Positions 31,936-42,884 of a stretch of 64,000 bases of DNA are shown in pieces. Position 1 is the stretch's first letter. Every line of letters begins with the position of its first letter. Where the stretch lies: contig OW121742.1 in the NCBI GenBank assembly GCA_933228675.1, positions 41,015,072-41,079,071 of the forward strand, read 5' to 3'. A program made the position numbers and the translations under genes. Source of the stretch: Stomorhina lunata. Its lineage: Eukaryota > Arthropoda > Insecta > Diptera > Rhiniidae. The notes beneath the pieces were generated by a model, which saw only the letters and a program-made list of their open reading frames with translations, ran no database searches and was not told the DNA's origin.

Positions 31936-33080
31936 AAAGTGCGAAACACCTATTGTTGTATTCTTCTGCATAAACTCAAGGGAGATTATGTTTCTTAGAA
32001 ATTAGATGTTTCTTAGAGATCTGATGTTCTGGGCATTGGAACTTAATTTGATATTCTTTGGACTAACCACATTTTCAAGTGTCGAAAGAAGTATTCAAGT
32101 GGGTTAAAATAATTAAAAAAAAAAATTTTCGTCTTAGTGTAAAAAAATTACTTTTAAGTATATTTATTTCGATTAAGTAATAAATTAATAATATTACGTA
32201 TTAAAAAATAAAAAAAATACAAAAAATAAAATAAAATTGACTCCTGAAAAAAAGGGTTAAGTTAACCCAATTTTAAAAACAAAGAACCTGTTTATATTTT
32301 TAATAGTATGAATAATTTTATACCATATAAACATTAATAAAATTGAAGATAAGTAAGATTTATGAAGCATTTACTCAAATTATGAGCAAAAAATTACTTT
32401 TTTGCGAAATTCGTCGAATTCGAACACAAGGTACGGGAAAATGGTTTGAGATATCTACCACAATTTTTTTGAGTTTTATTGTCTGTTTTATCTTTTTTAA
32501 TACACCGATGAGAGAATTTCAAATTTGTAATATTTGTTTAACAAAATTTTCAAAAAATTAAAAAATGCAATTTGAAACCCACCTGAGAAAAACGACCCAT
32601 TTTGGATTATGAAAAAAAAACTAAGTAAATATTGTTATATTTTAACAAAATTAAACTATTAGGTACTTACAAGTCTTAAAATGATAAATCATGTCTTGCT
32701 TTGCGAGCTTTTGACCAAAGTAGTTTTTTCTAGCGGTGTATCCTTAGGCGTATTGTCAAGGACACGAATTTTTGGGGGAAAATCACTATAACTTCAAAAC
32801 TGTTTTATGGATTTCAAATGTTGATGACCTCAATTAAAGGTGCATTAGTTCACTTTTGGATTCCATTATATGTTCTCTCTAAAATAAATTGTAAATGGAC
32901 GAAAAGTAGCAAAAACTGCAAATACTCTCAGTTTTCCCGATACAAATGGGCTCAAAAAATTTGGGCCCGTTGCGCGGGCTTGTATACTAAAAATAAATCA
33001 ATAATATTTTGCACACTTCCGATTGACATAATTTGGCCATAAATTTCACTAGAAGTCGATCAGAGACAAAAGTCAAAAAA
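31936..33080. other. Unassigned AT-rich sequence
   Basis: No gene is recognised. Frames of 72-74 codons at about 32343-33042 have no domain. Confidence 0.45.
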
Positions 33081-33087
33081 GACCCAC

Positions 33088-33135
33088 CCTATATGTATAT
33101 ATATATATATATGTTATATATATATAAATGTATAT

Positions 33136-33168
<33 letters not shown>
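33088..33168. repeat. TA microsatellite
   Basis: Alternating TATATA runs broken by TGTA and TAGA, about 80 bp. Confidence 0.9.
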
Positions 33169-33170
<2 letters not shown>

Positions 33171-33600
33171 TTTTTTATTGTTAGCTTTTTCTCTATTAAA
33201 TAGCATTATTAGATTTTTGAAAAGTGATAGTCAAAAAATCATTTTTTTGCAGCAGAAGTACCATAGTGCATCCTCGCAATGTGGGTTGCGTTTCACTGTT
33301 CTATCGTTACTATAGTGGTATGTGCTCAACTGAAATCCATACATTTTCTCGTAGTCAACAAGGGCTCATCCCTTTGTAGTCGATTTTCCAGTGCGTCGCA
33401 CGACGCACTAAAGAGAAGACTCGTCCTTTAGCCATACAGCACGAATGCGGAATAAACTTTCAGCTTAAGTCTTTCCTTCTAATTATTATATCCGAAGGTT
33501 CAAATCAAATATCCATAAACTCTATTCTCTCTATCCTCCTTCCCACAACCTTTTTTCTTAGTTGCAGATTTAGGGATCATTCCCATAGTATTAGTCCAAT
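33169..33600. other. Unassigned, less AT-rich sequence
   Basis: Contains a short palindrome AGTGCGTCGCACGACGCACT near 33391-33410 and no recognised gene. Confidence 0.4.
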
Positions 33601-33604
33601 ACAA

Positions 33605-33989
33605 AATATTGTCGGTCAAGCCCGACAATACGATACCCTTCACCACTATAGTCAAAGTTGTACTTTCTCATCCATAAAACAAATGTTTCCTAAATTTTGT
33701 CAAAATACGAACATTTTCTTAAGGCTTATAAATTTAAGCTGTTTTTGTCATTTAGACTTATATGGGGGCTAGGGTCAAATGTGAACCGATCATCTTGAAA
33801 TTTAGCAAATTGATTAGAGTTTTCACAAAAATTATGTGTGCAAAAAATAGAGTTCAAATTGTCATAATTTTCGGATTTATGAGCATTTTAGTGATTTTTG
33901 TCTCATTTAGTGAGTTTTTAAAGAAGAGTTTGTACGGGAGCTATGGTCAAATATGGACCGATTTTAACGAAATTTGGCACAGTGATTTT
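33605..33989 (-). mobile_element. Host DINE/Helentron-like element, 3' part
   Basis: Minus-strand relative of the copy at 486-1580. Its 3' signature (GGTGAAGGGTATCG plus hairpin ATTGTCGG/CCGACAAT) lies at about 33610-33650. The body matches positions about 870-1300 in reverse. It breaks off at ACAGTGATTTTT (33980-33990) and resumes at 36572 with TAGTTTACATAAGCAGTG, the sequence that follows in the intact relative. Confidence 0.65.
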
Positions 33990-34126
33990 TATACCCTTCA
34001 CCAATAGGTGAAAGGGTATTATAAGTTTGTGATTCCGTTTGTATTTTTTTTATTAGTGATCGTAGACCCCATAAAAATTATACCGATCGACTCAGAATCG
34101 GGAGGAGAATCGATTAAGCGATGTCC

Positions 34127-34168
<42 letters not shown>

Positions 34169-36571
34169 CTGTTGAAATCAAGTTTCTGAAGCCCCTGGGG
34201 GATGTTCTTACATAAATTATATATCAGATTTTAGGAAATTCTCCCGCAATGAACGCTATTAAATTTCATTAAAATCGGTTTATAAACACCGAAAATATCG
34301 AAAAAATACCAAAAATTAGACGAAAATTTAAAAATTTTTGATTGAAACACACTTTTAAATAACAAGAGAAAAAAGATACTCCTGGTGTACATGTGATAAT
34401 ATTTTATATATCAGATTGTAGGAAATAGTTTCCCAAAGCACTCTGTAAAATTTTATCAAAATAAAATCAGTTCATAAACAACTGAGATATCGCCAAAACA
34501 CTGAATTTGATGTATCGCAAATTGCCCAAAGTTCGCATTAGAGAATGTTTGTTGAAAAAATGAAATGCAGAAATAGGAAAAACCATCCTCCTTTAGCACG
34601 GACCTACATAAATTTTATATCAGATTTTAGGAAATTCCCCCGCCAAGCACGTTATTAAATTTTATCAAAAGCGGTCCATAAACAATTGAGATATCGCAAT
34701 AACACTACATTTGATGTACAGCAAATTGCCCAAAGTACGTGTCTAAGAAATTTTGTTTACATTTCGTAAGTATTGTTTCAGCGATATCTCGGGTGTTTAT
34801 GGACCGATTGTGATGAAATTTGACATCGTTCTTTGTGTGAGGATTTTAAAATCTATACTCCACAAATCTGATTACGATAACTGTACCGATCAACTTTGAA
34901 TCGGCAGGAAAATCGACTTCGCGACCTCCGTCTGTCTGTTTGTCTGTCTGTCCGTCCGTCTGTTTGTTTGTCCGTCCGTCCGTCTGTTTTTTGTCCGTCC
35001 GTCTACCTGTCTGTAATTTTTTCTGTTGTAGTCAAGTTTTTGGAGTTCCTGTTTTGTCGATATCTCAGGTGTTTATTTTGATGAATTTTAATAGCGTCCT
35101 TCGCAGGAGATTACCTAAATCCTGATGCATTCGCTAATTTGTGGTAGATATAATTTAGCGTTTAAGCGATGGTGTTTTGATCGACAATGATAAAATTCAG
35201 GGTGGCCCAATATCCTAAAATTTTGTGTAAAATCCAGGAGCTCCACAAATCTGATTTTAGCAGACAGACACTCTGCATTAATCTTAATTTTGTGTCTGAC
35301 TTTTGAACATTATGATAACATTTGAGAATGTATTACATATCAAATTATAGGTAATCTTCCTAGGAAGTACAAAAATGCAGCTAATTACATGATATCCGTT
35401 CAAAACCTACATATGTATGTAAGTATCTCACATATCAACGAAAATTTAAATTTTTTAATTGCAATTGGGAGAAATCCGTTCACGTTTGACATTTGATCCC
35501 TTATAACTTCGCCTAAGATACGATGATGACATTTAGTATAAAGACGTTGTACAATATTGATATTCAGGGCGATAGCGCCTAAAATAAACTTTCTAGAGGG
35601 ACAATATTTGACAAAAGTATTTCTGATCTCTTGAAAAGTTCGATATTGAAAATGGGCGAGCTCTATTCACACTTAGTGAAATCTCCCATATAAACCCGAC
35701 CGGGAATCGATTTAATGCTGATAAATTCAATCACATTAAAATTGCACAAGGAACTAGAGCAAAACTTTCTAAACATCCATCGGACAGATCGAAAGAACTA
35801 TACATCCCAAATATTATTGATGAAGTGTTCATTTTAATTAATTAACTAACTTCAGATAAATAAGTAAATCTTTAATAACTTTTCCGACAAAGCTGATATC
35901 CATCCATTCAAAAGCTATATATTTCACGTATGTATCTAAAACTAAGAGTGTATACCCTATAATTTTATGGCTTATCATTGTTAAAGCTTTGACCTAAATC
36001 AGTCCGCTAACTTCAGAGTTTTACATAACTAATCAAGAACTTTTACTAGTTGGATAATTCGTACGAATTAAAGTGCACAACCCTCACTGGGCACTGTGTT
36101 TTTGGGTTGCATGCCAGAATACTTAAACTTCATCAAATCGATGTGCTATTGCAAATGTAAGGGCATCTACATTTTGAAGCATCTTTTCTGCATGGTTTAT
36201 CTGGTCTATCGAACTTTATTAAATGTTCGTAAAATATGTGTCTATTTTATTTCGAAGCTACTGGCTGGCTTAAATATGCATTCTCTACTTGTAGTCTAGT
36301 AATCATTATCTTTCACAAAGGGACCACTTAAAAACCCAAGTGAAGCTTCCCTAGACATCATCCACCTGCCCAACCTAACCTTTGGGTGCATAACTATTCT
36401 AGATGATGACGCCACCGAAAAGCTTTTCTTTTTCCGACTCTTAATTTTAAAGACTCATTGCATATAATACTAGTATAACCAAATTTTGCTTGGAATTACA
36501 TTAAGTACTTTTGCAACACCATTGGTGAAGGGTATCCAAGATTCGGCAAAGCCGAATATACCACTCTTACT
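33990..36571 (+). mobile_element. Full-length DINE-1/Helentron-like element nested in another
   Basis: About 2.58 kb. It begins with the perfect-arm hairpin ATACCCTTCACC...GGTGAAAGGGTAT at 33991-34019 and ends with hairpin ATTCGGC/GCCGAAT at 36541-36557 followed by CTCTTACTTG. GTCY microsatellites occur twice (34123-34170 and about 34929-35015). Each is preceded by a related block, ACCGATCRACT..GAATCGG, so the element seems to be a tandem composite of two modules. It interrupts the host repeat precisely, between T-rich sequence and TAG, compatible with the T^T target of Helentrons. No replication-helicase ORF is present. It matches the minus-strand copy at 19656-22281. Confidence 0.7.
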
Positions 36572-36714
36572 TGTAGTTTACATAAGCAGTGTTTGTTTCA
36601 AATTTCATGCAAAAATATTGATATTTGTGACCAATATATCAATTCCGGCAAATGTGACCTATGGGAGGTACTATAAATAATGGACCGATTTTGACGAATT
36701 TCAATAGTCTTATT
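36572..36714 (-). mobile_element. Host DINE/Helentron-like element, interior part
   Basis: Continues the element interrupted at 33989. It reads on the minus strand as the homologue of about 715-865 in the first copy (for example ACCTCCCATAGGTC and GGCCACAAATATCAATATTT there). It stops abruptly at 36714 where MITE sequence begins, so its 5' hairpin and GTCY core are missing. Confidence 0.6.
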
Positions 36715-36915
36715 AGAGTCAAAAAACTTTTTTATTTTACTACTACTTTCATATAAGGAAGAGGGGTAAAACTGTAGTTTTTTTGGTGAAATTATAGTGA
36801 GAATGATGTCAGATTTTTACAGTGGGTAGATAAGACTACTACACATCAATTTCTTTAAATGAGTGAAAATTTAAAAATTTTGAGTTAATACCCTCTTGTT
36901 GATCAAGTGCGATAT
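36715..36915 (+). mobile_element. One-ended copy of the 38.9-kb MITE
   Basis: Matches, in reverse orientation, the interior and one terminal repeat of the element at 38854-39103. It keeps only the terminal repeat that ends CAAGTGCGATAT (36904-36915). The other end is missing at the junction with the Helentron-like fragment. Confidence 0.75.
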
Positions 36916-38853
36916 GGACTTTCCAGTAAAAAAAACTTTTTACATTTTATTTTTTTTTTTGAAAAGTGTTATAAAAAGAACAATTAATTAAAAATTTTAA
37001 ATTAACTTTATTTTCACTTTTGACAGGAAACAAATATATGGAGTGCAATATCTTTATATTATATTGTCTTTTGTAGAATTTTCTATAGACGAATCCAGAG
37101 TCCCAGATGGAGATCATCATTTTATTACTAAATTTTGCCATAATATGATATAAATATAGCCTTATAAAAATTAAATCCAAAGAAAAATACGAACTTTGAA
37201 ATTTACAAATATTCCCATTAAAACCAGTTTCCATTCAATTTGTATCTTTAACCCAAATGCGCAGTTAAAACAGGCGTTGCTCTGATAACGAAAACACCAC
37301 CCCAAAAACTGCGATCAAGTAGCACCCCTTTATAACAAAAGAAAGAAATCTTTCAAGAAAATGCGCAATTTCTAGGCAGTAATTCAAAATTTAATTAAAC
37401 TTTGAAAGAGGGTGCTTTGGCAAGCAAACAAAAGCCTAAGAAAATAAATTAAATAAAGAAGATCTCACTAGAAAACCAACCCCACCACCCATTTGAAAAA
37501 ATAAGATCACCCATAGAAGAATAGGGCAGCAATTTAAGGACTAGTGAGCAGATTTGGACCAAAAGCACTTTTATAAAGAATGTTTTATTAAAAATTAGAC
37601 AAAGGATAAAAAAGCTTTTCTTTGTCTTTTTAATGGAATAGCAAAATGCGTAAAAATTGGCACAGCTGCGCAAAGCTTGAATGGAATATATCACTGGGTA
37701 GAGGAACATAAATTAAATAAATTTGAAAAAAAAGATGCGCAGTTAAGGAATTTCGCACACTCGCTGGGAACTGAAAAAAGAAAAATTGTTGCCAGGGAAA
37801 AATAACACTTAATTTTGAGCTTTGACTATGATGGAGGTCTTTTGAGTTAAATAAATTTTTGTCTTTTTCTCTACCTATAAATTTATACATAAATTCTGAA
37901 TAATTTCTAAGATTCCTAAGACGTTAACTTCAATTTTGTGAGCATAAACTTAAAGTTTCCAAAGCTTCATGTATTAAACATGCGTAATTGTCTTGTTATT
38001 CTAAACGTATGTCTTATTTTATACAAGTCAAAAAAACATTTCTTCTCACTACTCTAATAAATTTGTAACAAATCTTTCAATTTGCATACGAACACTTAAC
38101 TTATTTCTGCATTTTCTGGAAACAGCTTCTTTATTTCCTCTTAGCTGAGACGCTGTTTTTGCCAATGATGGCAGCACGTGCTTCTAACACTATTCAAATG
38201 TCTATCAATTGTTTAAAATGTGTTGTCTTCTTTAAGACATTTTGAGTATTTTATGTTTAAAATTTCCTTATAAAAAAAAAAAAAAAATGAAAACTTAAGC
38301 CTTTAACCAGTATTTGCAAATGCAGTAGCCAACATTCATTGTGGCTTTTTGGCTGATGGTGTAAAAGAGAAATTGTGGTGTTACATCTGATTGGACATCT
38401 TGTCTTGTTGTGTTGCCTCATGTTTCTTTTTTTTTTTGTTCCTCATTCGAAATTTCCATTTATTTCTTTGTGTTTGGCAACGCATTGAAATGTCAATTGG
38501 TTTCTGTTTAGAATGTCCAGGAGTGACATCAAATTACAATTCGCATTGGATATGGTGATTAACTATTGGAATGAAATGAAATTATCAAATAAGAAACCAA
38601 TTGAAGTGCTCGTAAAGTATCATCTAATGGGGAAGGAGATATAGCAAACGAAAGACTTAAGACACGTGTTCTTTTAGAAATTTTTTTTTCTGTGGCCAAA
38701 TATTTTCTTAAATCGCTGGTTTGCAAAGAAATTTATAGAAAATGAAATATAGAAAACAAAAGACTTAAGACACGAGCATTTATAGGATTTATTTCTATGG
38801 CAAAATATTCGAATTAATTTTGTTCAATCCTAAAATATTGAATTCCATTATAC
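36916..38853. other. Unassigned intergenic or intronic sequence
   Basis: No gene is recognised; frames of 86-95 codons overlap in different phases and show no domains. Two copies of the motif AACRAAAGACTTAAGACAC lie at 38647-38665 and 38755-38773. Confidence 0.45.
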
Positions 38854-39103
38854 ATATCGCACTTGTTCAACAAAAGGGTATTAACTCCAAATTTTTAATT
38901 TTTCACTTTTAAAAAGAAATTTATGTGAAGTAGTCTTATCTACCCACCGTTAAAATCTGATATCATTTTTACTATAATTTCACAAAAAAAAACTACAGTT
39001 TTCTTCCTTATATGAAAGTAGTAATAAAATAAAATAGTTTTTTGACTCTACTGAAAATTTAAAAATTTTGAGTTAATACCCTCTTGTTGATCAAGTGCGA
39101 TAT
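38854..39103. mobile_element. 250-bp MITE with about 52-bp terminal inverted repeats
   Basis: Starts ATATCGCACTTGTTCAAC and ends GTTGATCAAGTGCGATAT. The terminal repeats match for about 52 bp with few differences (GGGTATTAACTC against GAGTTAATACCC inside them). No ORF is present. A convincing target-site duplication is not visible, so the superfamily is undetermined. Confidence 0.8.
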
Positions 39104-39119
39104 ATAAGTTTTTATATAA

Positions 39120-41165
39120 ATAAATAAAAAAATTTCCAATAAAAAATTTTCTAAAAAAATTGAAAATTTTTTCTAGAAAAATTTAGAAATTTTTCTAAAG
39201 AAAAAATTTTAATATGAAATGTTTTCTATAGAAAAAATTTTATTTTGAAATTTTTTCTTAAGAAAAATTACCAATTTGAAGGTTTTTCTAAAGAAAAATT
39301 TAAATATGAAATTTTTTCTAAAGAAAAATTTTTAGTATGAAATTTTTCCTAAAGAAATTCTCAAAAATTTTTTATATTCATTATGAAAGTTTTTCTAACC
39401 AAAAATTTTCAATATGAAATTTTTTCTATACAAAAATTTTCAATATAAAGTTTTTTCTAAAGAAAAATTTTCAATATGAAGTTTTTTCTAAAGAAAAATT
39501 TTCAATATGAAATTTTTTCTATAGAAAAATTTTCAATATGAAATTTTTTTTATAGAAAAATTTTCAATATGAAATTTTTTCTATAGAAAAATTTTCAATA
39601 TGGAATTTTTTCTATAGAAAAACTTTCAATATGAAATTTTTCTGTAGAAAAATTTTTAGTATGAAATTTTTTCTATAAAAAAAATTTCATTATGAAATTT
39701 TTTCTATAGAAAATTTTTAATATGAAATTTTTCTATTGAAAAATTTTCAATTAAAAATTTTTTTCCAGAAAAAAATTTTCGATAAAAAGTTGTTTCTGTA
39801 GAAAAATGATCGTTAAAAAATTTTTTCTATAGAAAAATTTTCTTTAAAAATATTTTTAAAAAATTTTTTCTATAGAAAACTTTTCGTTAAAAAAAATTTT
39901 TCTATAGAAAAATTTTCGTTACAAATTTTTTTTTATAGAAAAATTTTCGTTAAACAATTTTTTCCATATAAAAATTTTGAATAAAAGACTTTTTTCTATA
40001 GAAAACTTTTCTTAAAAAAAATTTTCTTTAGGAAAATTTTCTTTAAAAATGTTTTTTATATTTTCTTTAAGAATATTTTTTCTATAGAAAAATTTTCGTT
40101 AAAAATTTTTTTCTATAGAAAAATTTTCGTTAAAAAATTTTTTCTATAGAAAAATTTAGGTTAAAAATTTTTCTCTATCGATAAATTTTGGTAAAAAATT
40201 TTTTTCTATAGGAAAATATTAGTTAAAAAAAATTTTCTTTAAAAAATATTTTCTAAAGAAAAATTTTTTTTTAATTTTTTTCTATAGAAAAATTTTGGTT
40301 TAAAAATTTTTTCTGTAGAAGATTTTTGTCTAAAAATGTTTTCTTTAGAAAAATTTGCTTGAAAACATTTTTCCTATAGAAAAATTTTTGTTAAAAAATA
40401 TTTTCTATAGAAAAATTTTGGTAAACAAATTCTTTCTATACGAAAATTTTAGTTAAAAAAAATTTTTCTTTAAAAAAATGTTTTCTATAGAAAAATTTTC
40501 TTTAAAAATTTTTTTCTATAGAAAAATTTTGGTCTAAAAATTTTTTCTGTAGAAAAATTTTTGTTTAAAAATGTTTTCTTTAGAAAAATTTGATTTAAAA
40601 AATTTTTTCTATATAAAAATGTTCGTTAAAAAATTTTTTCTATAGAAAAATTTTCGTTAAAAAATTTTTTCTATAGACAAATCTTCGTTAAAAAATTTTT
40701 TCTATAGAAAAATTTTCTTTAAAAAAATTTTTTCTATAGAAAAATTTTCTTTAAAAATGTTTTTCTATAGAAAAATTTTTGTTAAAAAAAATTTTTTTAT
40801 AGAAAAATTTTCGTTAAAAAAATTTTTCTATAGAAAAATTTTCGTTAAAAAATTTTTTCTATATAGAAATTTTAGTTAAAAAATTTTTTCTATAGAAAAA
40901 TTTTCGTTAAAAAATTTTTTCTAAAGAAAAATTTTCGTTAAAAAATTTTTTCTATAGAAAAATTTTCGTTTAAAAATTTTTTCTATAGAAAAATTTTAGT
41001 TAAAAAATTTTTTCTATAGAAAAATTTTCGTTAAAAAATTTTTCTAAAGAAAAATTTTGTTAGAAATTTTTTTTATAGAAAATTTTTTTCAATAGAAATA
41101 TTAAAAAAAAACTGTTTCTATAGAAAAATTTTTGTTAAAAATATTATTCTATAGAAAATTTGTTT
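39120..41165. repeat. 31-bp CTATAG satellite, CAATATGAAA and CGTTAAAAA subtypes
   Basis: About 65 diverged units. Spacer TTTTCAATATGAAA dominates 39400-39740 and TTTTCGTTAAAAAA dominates 39880-41060. Several TCTAAAG, TCTTTAG and TCTGTAG variants of the central CTATAG occur. There is no coding potential. Confidence 0.9.
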
Positions 41166-42884
41166 TGAATTTGTTAGAATTTTTTGTTGGATCCTTTTTT
41201 AACTTATCTTAAGGTTTTCGGTGGTTAAGTCTTCGCTTCCATAAACTTTTGTTAATATTCTTAATATTATTAGATTTTCTGGTAGTTATCTAATTTCAAA
41301 TGAACTCCAAAACTGTCGTTAGATCCAGCTTCCTCATTTATTTTTCCTACCAAGCTGTCATCAATACTTGAGAAATACAAAATTATTTCGTATAAAAAAG
41401 TTTTAGCAAGAAAAAGAAGGAATCGATTGCATTTTATTGCAACTTATTTAAAAATATTATTGAAGCCACCAATCCAAAAATACAATGACATTTCAACACT
41501 TGTTGTCAACATGTTGGTAATACTATCAATGACAGGTCAGAGACAAGCGCATATACTCGTATAAATTTAAGCAGATACTTTTTTTCCTATAAGGAATAGA
41601 CACATTCGAAACGTCCCGGACATCAATTGTCAAATGTATGCAAATCGCCTAAGCTATAACATGAGCTTTAAAACTACTACTTCCACTCTAGTCAAAAGAA
41701 GCAGCAGCAGCGGCAGCTTAATGTTGTCGCCGACAGACAGACAGACATGCAAACAGATATTAGAGCAAAGTTATAAATTTTTAGGACACAAAATGTTGCA
41801 AGTATAATAAAACACACACTTAAACAAAAACGGTTCAGAAACTTAAGGCTTATGCGAACAACTATTTAATGTAAGTTTTGGTCTTTGGAATATTCAATTG
41901 AAATGTTGTTAATGTTGTATGAGTATATGCGTAAAGAGGAGTGAGGTGTGAACGCTTTAAGACTGAAAAAAACGGATAATGAAAACAACAGAAAAAACTG
42001 GCGAGATCTATGAGCGAAATGTGATATTTCACACGATTTATGGTTACAATCCTGTAAACACAACAGCAGACAAGACATGAACAAAAAGAAAACTGAAGAA
42101 GTTGAACACCAACAATTTTACGAATATAATGACAAGATCTTGAGCTATAGCCGAAGAGGCGGAGGAGACATATAAAGACTTAAAGTCCAATATATAGTCA
42201 CAGAGAAGTAAGGTGGTTTTTTGTTGCTGGCCAACAAACATCACATCTCAAACTTTTTTTAACAATACCAAAAAAAATGTATGACCAGCTCCCACTGGTA
42301 CTCAGATATCCGTAATTTTTATTTATTTTCTAAAAAATCTTGTAGAAATTTTCTGTTTCTTGGACTTTGTATTGCCTACCACCAGTTCCATGTTCTTTGC
42401 GATTGTATGGGGTCTCCCTTAAGACAGTGGTTTAACTAATACCAAATTGTGAATGCATTCGCATACGTCTCGTTACGTGTCAGCCTTCCTCTTCTTTTTG
42501 TAGCTGATGGTGGGTTTAGTGGACTTTTTTTTCAAACTTCATCATAATACACCAACAACAACTACAGCAGCAGCAACAACAACAACATTTGAAACAACAA
42601 TATATAATGTTGTTGGCTGTGTTTAGGCAAAGTCTTTATTTTTTAGCGGCTTAAAGTCTTTCTATTCCCAGGCGATAAGTAATGAGACCACACACGTTGA
42701 ATTTTATGTTTTCTATATAAGTACAGATTTTTTTCCACGTCCGTCCGTTCTTCTATCTGTTTGTTACTCTGTCGGTTATTGTTAGTAGATGTTATTTTGA
42801 GGTATGTTCTGCTCCTGTTGTTGCTGTTATTGTCTTGTTGACATTACCAGCCTCAACTGCCTTGTTCACAGATACACTCGGAAG
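41166..42884. other. Unassigned spacer with CAG/CAA-rich tracts
   Basis: No gene is recognised. CAGCAGCAGCGGCAGC lies near 41701-41716, CAGACAGACAGACA near 41732-41747 and CAACAA/CAGCAG tracts near 42550-42592. These are typical of fly non-coding DNA. Confidence 0.5.

Noticed and set aside
36096..36299. 67-codon frame also found identical at 19758-19961
   Set aside because: It starts at GTG and is shared only because both sites are copies of the same Helentron-like repeat.
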